A stretch of DNA of 7,943 nt from the NCBI GenBank assembly GCA_026552835.1, contig JAPMTY010000082.1, forward strand, positions 1-7,943, given 5' to 3'. Under the pieces are notes generated by a model. That model saw nothing but the letters and a program-made list of their open reading frames with translations, ran no database searches and was not told the origin of the DNA. Numbering within the stretch: position 1 is the stretch's first letter; every line of letters starts with the position of its first letter. This stretch comes from Candidatus Methanoperedens sp. (GTDB lineage Archaea > Halobacteriota > Methanosarcinia > Methanosarcinales > Methanoperedenaceae). This document shows, in pieces, positions 4,659-7,943 of this stretch. The translations under genes and the position numbers were made by a program.

Positions 4659-5849
4659 ATGAAAGCCATAGTATTTGACCCATTTTCAGGCGCATCAGGC
4701 GATATGATTGTCGGCGCTCTCCTCGATATTGGGGCTTCTCCACAAAAAGTCAGGGAAGCAATGGAGTCAGCCGCACATGTCGGGGTTGAATTTTCAAGAG
4801 CCGCTAAAAAAGGCATTTCGGCGCAGTCGGTTAATGTGGTCACGAAAAAAGAAGGGAGCATGACATTCGGGGAAATCCTTGAGCGCATCAACTCACTTGA
4901 ACTTCATCCGGAGATAATTAAAGATGCGATTTCGGTCTTTAACATCCTCGGGAAAGCTGAATCTAAAGTCCACGGAACAACTCTTGAAAAACTTCACTTC
5001 CATGAACTGGGTCAGGAGGATGCGATTGCGGATATTGTAGGGGCATGTACGGCTTTTCATGACCTCGGTTTAAAAAAGTGCAGGATTTACTGCACTCCAA
5101 TCTCGGTGGGCATGGGATTTATTGAGTTCTCGCATGGGAAATTCCCTGTACCTGCCCCGGCTGTGCTTGAAATCCTGAAGGAATATTCCCTGCCCTGGCA
5201 GCAAGGTCCTGTCAAAGGGGAATTGCTTACGCCAACAGGCGCTGCATTACTTGCGTATTTTGTCAATGAAAAAGGCGAATGTCCCCCAATGAAGACCGAA
5301 CGCATCGGATACGGCGCCGGGAGCGGTGACGGTGCAGTTCCCAACGTCCTGAGGATAATCTCAGGCGAAATCGATGAGGCTCTAATCTCAGACAGAATCG
5401 AGATGCTTGAAACCAATGTTGATGATGTCACGGGTCAGGTTTTGGGCAACCTCATCGATGAATTGCTGGGTGCAGGTGCCAAGGATGTATCCATAATTCC
5501 AACTACCATGAAAAAAGGGCGAAGCGGCCAGATTATCCAGGTTATTGCAAAACCTGAGGATTCCGGGAAGCTTGCAAGAAAAATAATTGAAGAAACCGGC
5601 TCTCTCGGTGTCAGGATAATCCCGGTAAAACACAGATTGATGGCCCGGAGAGAGATGGGGAAAGTGGATATAACAATTAACAACCGGATGTTTCCAATAG
5701 CTGTTAAGGTTGCAAGGGATATGCGGGGTGTCCTGCTGAATATATCAGCCGAATTTGAGGATTGTAAAAAAACCGCCCGGGAAGCCGGCGTTCCTGTAAG
5801 GGATGTCATCCGGATTGCAGAAGAGAAGGCACGGCAGGTTTTTTCCTGA
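4659..5849 (+). CDS. larC: Nickel-pincer cofactor biosynthesis nickel insertase LarC
   Basis: LarC inserts nickel into the pincer nucleotide made by LarB and LarE, giving the cofactor of lactate racemase and related LarA enzymes. It is cytoplasmic and CTP-dependent in characterised bacteria. The 396 residues span both halves. The LarC1 part (1 to about 245) shows FDPFSGASGDM (6-16), FHELGQEDAIADIVGA (114-129), HGKFPVPAPAVL (159-170) and LTPTGAALL (190-198). The LarC2 part shows LETNVDDVTGQVLG (250-263) and MKKGRSGQ (284-291). Both halves lie in one frame, unlike Lactiplantibacillus plantarum, where LarC2 is reached by programmed frameshifting. The ATG at 4659 gives the canonical N-terminus MKAIVFDPFSG; the ribosome site is weak (GGAA at 4653-4656). 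LarA, LarB and LarE are not in the window. The 3' end overlaps the convergent ligase-like gene by 44 bases, and a run of six Ts (5839-5844) lies in the last codons. Confidence 0.94.
   Translation: MKAIVFDPFSGASGDMIVGALLDIGASPQKVREAMESAAHVGVEFSRAAKKGISAQSVNVVTKKEGSMTFGEILERINSLELHPEIIKDAISVFNILGKAESKVHGTTLEKLHFHELGQEDAIADIVGACTAFHDLGLKKCRIYCTPISVGMGFIEFSHGKFPVPAPAVLEILKEYSLPWQQGPVKGELLTPTGAALLAYFVNEKGECPPMKTERIGYGAGSGDGAVPNVLRIISGEIDEALISDRIEMLETNVDDVTGQVLGNLIDELLGAGAKDVSIIPTTMKKGRSGQIIQVIAKPEDSGKLARKIIEETGSLGVRIIPVKHRLMARREMGKVDITINNRMFPIAVKVARDMRGVLLNISAEFEDCKKTAREAGVPVRDVIRIAEEKARQVFS
5766..5788 (-). terminator. Possible terminator of the minus-strand operon, inside larC
   Basis: Read on the minus strand, a CCGG-CTTC-CCGG hairpin (5788 to 5777) is followed four bases later by seven Us (5772 to 5766). 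It lies about 18 bases beyond the stop of the ligase-like gene and within the coding sequence of larC. The geometry resembles an intrinsic terminator, though coding constraint alone could produce it. Confidence 0.4.
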
Positions 5850-6609
5850 GAGCGCGTTTGATATCCATCCTGTATGTCCAATCTTTTTGCATGTACTTAC
5901 CCATTAATTGATTTGCCGTATCAGCTTCAAACGAGGTCACCTGCCCATCCTCTGTCTGTATGCCAAGCGCTTTTTCAAACCCCTGTCTCAATACTTTTTT
6001 AACATATTCAATATCGGTAATGCCCATTTCCTTCAGGGTTATCATCCCTTCCCTGGCAGAAGGCACATGCTGGAGGTTTTTTGTGGGATTTTTCAATACT
6101 TTATCCATCAGTTCAAAATCAAAATCCAGTAACAAGCTGCCATTTACCAGCACAGCGCCATCAATGCGCCCCTGTGCATTCCCGGAAATCTTCTTACCTT
6201 TTGAATAGACTGCGTTTCGCGCAGGTTCAATTTCACCGCCTTCACCTAATGTTTCAAGAGTGATAATCACGCCAGTCAGGACTTTTGTATATGCGGATTG
6301 AATATCGCCTGGAATCACGCCGCCTTCCCGTCCAATCACTGAATAAAGTATCTGTTTCTCATCACAGAAACCGCACCCGCCTCCGAGTATCCTTCGTACT
6401 ATCCCGATGTTGCTCCGATTGCAGAAGTCAGCATGAATCTCATCCTCTACGCACTGGTGATAACCAAGATATACGGCAGGAAACCGGACGCGCCAGAAAA
6501 AGATAGTTTCAGGCGATGAACCTGCGCCCACATGCTTTGCTATGGATTCAAAAAGCGCCGCGCTATAGAAGCCGTCAATCAGATCCAAGTCAATGAAACG
6601 CCACTTCAT
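5806..6609 (-). CDS. Lipoate-protein ligase A family protein with altered active-site loop
   Basis: Family members attach lipoate, octanoate or biotin to a lysine on a carrier protein. This 267-residue protein has the biotin/lipoyl-ligase fold: FFWRVRFPAVYLGYHQ (37-52), the arginine-glycine loop VRRILGGGCGFCDEKQ (71-86), SKGKKISGNAQ (136-146) with the likely substrate-contacting lysine K140, and GAVLVNGSLLLDFD (151-164). A C-terminal lipoate-ligase-like helical part ends with DWTYRM. The usual loop is RRxTGGGAVxHD. Here Thr is Leu (75), Ala is Cys (79) and the His position is Cys (82), so the substrate may differ from lipoate. The ATG directly abuts the methyltransferase stop (TGAATG), and GCAGGAA upstream supports the start. 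The last 14 residues are encoded opposite the end of larC. Substrate and acceptor protein are unknown; no lipoyl-domain protein is in the window. Confidence 0.82.
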   Translation of the reverse strand: MKWRFIDLDLIDGFYSAALFESIAKHVGAGSSPETIFFWRVRFPAVYLGYHQCVEDEIHADFCNRSNIGIVRRILGGGCGFCDEKQILYSVIGREGGVIPGDIQSAYTKVLTGVIITLETLGEGGEIEPARNAVYSKGKKISGNAQGRIDGAVLVNGSLLLDFDFELMDKVLKNPTKNLQHVPSAREGMITLKEMGITDIEYVKKVLRQGFEKALGIQTEDGQVTSFEADTANQLMGKYMQKDWTYRMDIKRALRKKPAVPSLLQSG

Positions 6610-7410
6610 TCAATTTTTCCTGCCTGATATTATGAAAAAGCCGTTCCTTTTAATTAACCACTTTAATTCGGATAAAAAAATTTGAAGCTTTCCTGTTCCA
6701 GTACGCGGATGTGAGCCAATATAAGTAATATTATTTTTATTGAACCAGCCAATTACCTCCCCGACTGAATGATAACTCTCATAGGGGTTGGCATACTTAT
6801 CCGCAGCATAGGCCTGTTCATTCGTATTCTTGAATTTCCCCCTGTATATAGAGGTTTCAACAAATGACATTCGCTTCTGGATATCCTCGCCTGCATGTAA
6901 TTTTATCCATAGCCTTCGTACCCTGTGGATGAATCTGCCGTATCGATTATATAATCCCACGGTAATAGTCCCGCCGGGTTTACAAAGTCCTGCAAGCACA
7001 TGAAAACGCATGTAAGGGTCGCTGGTATGATGCAGCACCCCGAGACAGAATATGTGATCAAACTTTTTTTCGGTTTTGAATTCTGCTATATCGCACCTGT
7101 TAAAATCAACCTTCAATTTGAATTTTCCCGCAAGCTTTTTTCCAGCCTCAAGCGAGGAGTTGCTGAGGTCAAGCGCGGTCACGCTGGCGCCGTGATATGA
7201 AAAATAACACGACTTTTCTCCAGTGCCGCAGCCTGCGTCAATCACTTCTTTCCCGTAAAGTGAGTGGGGCTCCAATTCCGCGGTGGAAAGGATTTTTGAC
7301 ATGACATTAGCATGGAGTTTACTTACAAGGTCATGTTCATTGCGGATTGGGAGAGAGGGGTACGGGTATCTTTCATACAGAATGTTTACAGAGCGGGCAA
7401 TTTCATCCAT
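6610..7410 (-). CDS. Class I SAM-dependent methyltransferase
   Basis: A soluble Rossmann-fold methyltransferase of 266 residues. After an N-terminal segment with YERYPYPSLP (12-21) come motif I VIDAGCGTGEKS (56-67), the acidic ribose-binding end of strand 2 in ALDLS (79-83), CDIAEF (106-111), motif IV FDHIFCLGVLHHTSDP (117-132) and LCKPGGTITVGLYNRYGR (142-159). A C-terminal part carries DKYANPYESYHSVGEVIGWF (204-223). The YPYP and GLYNRYGR elements recur in a group of uncharacterised small-molecule-type methyltransferases, so the substrate cannot be named. It is the first gene of a two-gene unit: its TGA (6612-6610) is followed with no gap by the ATG of the ligase-like gene, so the two are translationally coupled and may act on one pathway or protein. 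Its ribosome site is weak (TGGAT three bases before the ATG), which with the TATA placement suggests a short-leader transcript. Confidence 0.88.
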   Translation of the reverse strand: MDEIARSVNILYERYPYPSLPIRNEHDLVSKLHANVMSKILSTAELEPHSLYGKEVIDAGCGTGEKSCYFSYHGASVTALDLSNSSLEAGKKLAGKFKLKVDFNRCDIAEFKTEKKFDHIFCLGVLHHTSDPYMRFHVLAGLCKPGGTITVGLYNRYGRFIHRVRRLWIKLHAGEDIQKRMSFVETSIYRGKFKNTNEQAYAADKYANPYESYHSVGEVIGWFNKNNITYIGSHPRTGTGKLQIFLSELKWLIKRNGFFIISGRKN

Positions 7411-7434
7411 CGATCCAGTGTTGGAGAGAGATGA

Positions 7435-7442
7435 GTTATAGG
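7435..7442 (-). promoter_or_regulatory. Possible TATA box of the methyltransferase-ligase operon
   Basis: On the minus strand CCTATAAC lies about 28 bases before the ATG at 7410, the spacing expected for a leaderless or very short-leader archaeal transcript. The 123-base gap upstream of the gene otherwise holds only AT-rich sequence and the S-layer gene terminator. Confidence 0.35.
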
Positions 7443-7483
7443 TTTTGTTTTATGAAAATTAGTTTGGATTGTAACTTAAAATT

Positions 7484-7521
7484 TCTAAAAAAAAAGAAAA
7501 TGTGAAGGGATTGCTCCCTTC
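7484..7521 (-). terminator. Hairpin and U-run terminator of the S-layer gene
   Basis: On the minus strand GAAGGGA-GCAA-TCCCTTC forms a perfect 7-bp stem with a 4-base loop (7521 to 7504). It is followed by a run of Us broken by one C (7500 to 7487). It starts about 13 bases past the S-layer stop codon. This is the clearest terminator in the window, befitting a highly expressed gene. Confidence 0.8.
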
Positions 7522-7533
7522 GAATTTATATAT

Positions 7534-7943
7534 TTACTTTCTCTGTCTCAGTACAAGGAACGCTACTGCAAGCAAGCCTGCAATTGCTAATCCTGCCTCA
7601 AAGCCCGGCTCTTTTGCTGTTGCTGTTGGGGCTGGAGTTGCTGTCTCAACTGCTGTGCTTGTTTCTACTGCTGTTACGGTTGTAACTGCAGTTCCGTTTG
7701 TTGTTGCTGTTCCGTTTACTGTTGCTGTGCCTGTTGCTGTGCCTGTTGCTGTGCCTGTGCCTGTTACTGATGTGCCTATCTGGTAGTCAACCTTGGGGTA
7801 AAACCTTGATGATGTGCTGTCCGCTACCAGGAACTTCATGTTGCCTGCAATGTCAACTGTTGAATCCTGTGTCAGACTTACCGAGTTGTCTTCGTTCCAG
7901 AGAACGACAGTTCCAGAAGACGAGCCGTCATCCGTAACCTTCA
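7534..7943 (-). CDS. S-layer family protein with PGF-CTERM sorting tail (3' part only)
   Basis: The frame is open to the right window edge, so the visible 135 residues are the C-terminus of a longer protein; the ATG at 7839 is internal. The part just inside the edge reads KVTDDGSSSGTVVLWNEDN, followed by NMKFLVADSTSSRFYPKVDYQIG. The VADS..RFYP pattern is typical of the end of the Methanosarcina-type S-layer duplication domain (Pfam S-layer, PF07752). A Thr/Ala/Gly-rich linker of about 55 residues with GTAT repeats follows, probably O-glycosylated. The tail has EPGFEAGLAIAGLL, a transmembrane stretch and a basic end (RQRK): a PGF-CTERM signal, known from haloarchaea to be cut by archaeosortase A with lipid attachment. 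It is therefore a cell-surface protein, possibly the main S-layer subunit or a related envelope protein. Confidence 0.88.
   Translation of the reverse strand, partial: KVTDDGSSSGTVVLWNEDNSVSLTQDSTVDIAGNMKFLVADSTSSRFYPKVDYQIGTSVTGTGTATGTATGTATVNGTATTNGTAVTTVTAVETSTAVETATPAPTATAKEPGFEAGLAIAGLLAVAFLVLRQRK
7719..7760. repeat. 12-bp tandem repeat encoding GTAT units
   Basis: On the plus strand CTGTTGCTGTGC occurs three times head to tail (7719-7730, 7731-7742, 7743-7754), then as a half unit CTGTGC at 7755-7760 and in degenerate form beyond. On the coding minus strand this gives repeated Gly-Thr-Ala-Thr in the S-layer linker. The unit is a multiple of three, so copy-number changes would keep the frame. 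Confidence 0.8.

Noticed and set aside
4659..5849. Programmed frameshift in larC
   Set aside because: Known from Lactiplantibacillus plantarum, but here LarC1 and LarC2 motifs lie in one uninterrupted frame of 396 codons.
5435..5881. Minus-strand open frame of 148 codons opposite larC
   Set aside because: Both halves of LarC are clearly coded on the plus strand; the shadow protein has no family features.
5908..6506. Several short plus-strand open frames opposite the ligase-like gene
   Set aside because: The minus-strand product carries conserved ligase motifs along this whole stretch, and the plus-strand frames overlap each other and lack ribosome sites.
7719..7790. Tandem repeats as a possible CRISPR array
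   Set aside because: The 12-bp units are contiguous without spacers and are in frame with a surface-protein linker.
7502..7937. Plus-strand open frames rich in Val/Ala or Leu/Cys opposite the S-layer gene
   Set aside because: They are complements of the Thr/Ala/Gly repeat; the minus-strand frame has the S-layer and PGF-CTERM features and a matching terminator.
1..7943. Mobile element, defence island or prophage
   Set aside because: No transposase, integrase, terminal repeats, tRNA or phage-like genes are visible; all identified genes fit a normal archaeal chromosome.

Overview
The window looks like a chromosomal segment from a methane-metabolising archaeon of, or close to, the order Methanosarcinales. 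The evidence is mtrH (methyl-tetrahydromethanopterin:coenzyme M methyltransferase subunit H) at the left end, a Methanosarcina-type S-layer protein with a PGF-CTERM tail at the right end, GAGGTG-type ribosome binding sites and archaeal TATA-like boxes. An anaerobic methanotroph such as ANME-2d would also fit, but nothing here proves it. I see no tRNA, rRNA, CRISPR array or insertion sequence.

Layout: (1) 1-1060, the tail of an unidentified gene, then mtrH and a U-rich terminator. (2) 1071-3598, a compact plus-strand operon: a secreted, membrane-anchored TPM-domain (YgcG-like) protein with a glycine-rich tail, a degenerate nucleotidyltransferase-like protein, and a LemA protein with an added C-terminal beta-sandwich-like domain. 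(3) 3661-4631, a DUF475/TerC-superfamily membrane protein. (4) 4659-5849, larC, the nickel-insertion protein of nickel-pincer cofactor synthesis. (5) 5806-7410, a minus-strand pair read right to left: a class I SAM methyltransferase, then a lipoate-protein-ligase-like protein with an altered active-site loop. The second gene overlaps larC tail to tail by 44 bases. (6) 7484-7943, the 3' end of an S-layer gene on the minus strand, with a hairpin plus U-run terminator.

The most interesting part is 1071-4631. The TPM/nucleotidyltransferase-like/LemA operon is an envelope-type module, and its leader shares a roughly 20-base partly palindromic motif built on ACTCACGGT with the leader of the DUF475/TerC gene. 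That suggests the two transcription units are co-regulated, perhaps as a membrane-stress or metal-homeostasis regulon. This is inference. The sequence directly shows the shared motif, the domain order and the translational coupling.

Every gene-free stretch is short (the longest is about 120 bases) and is described as promoter, operator or terminator sequence.
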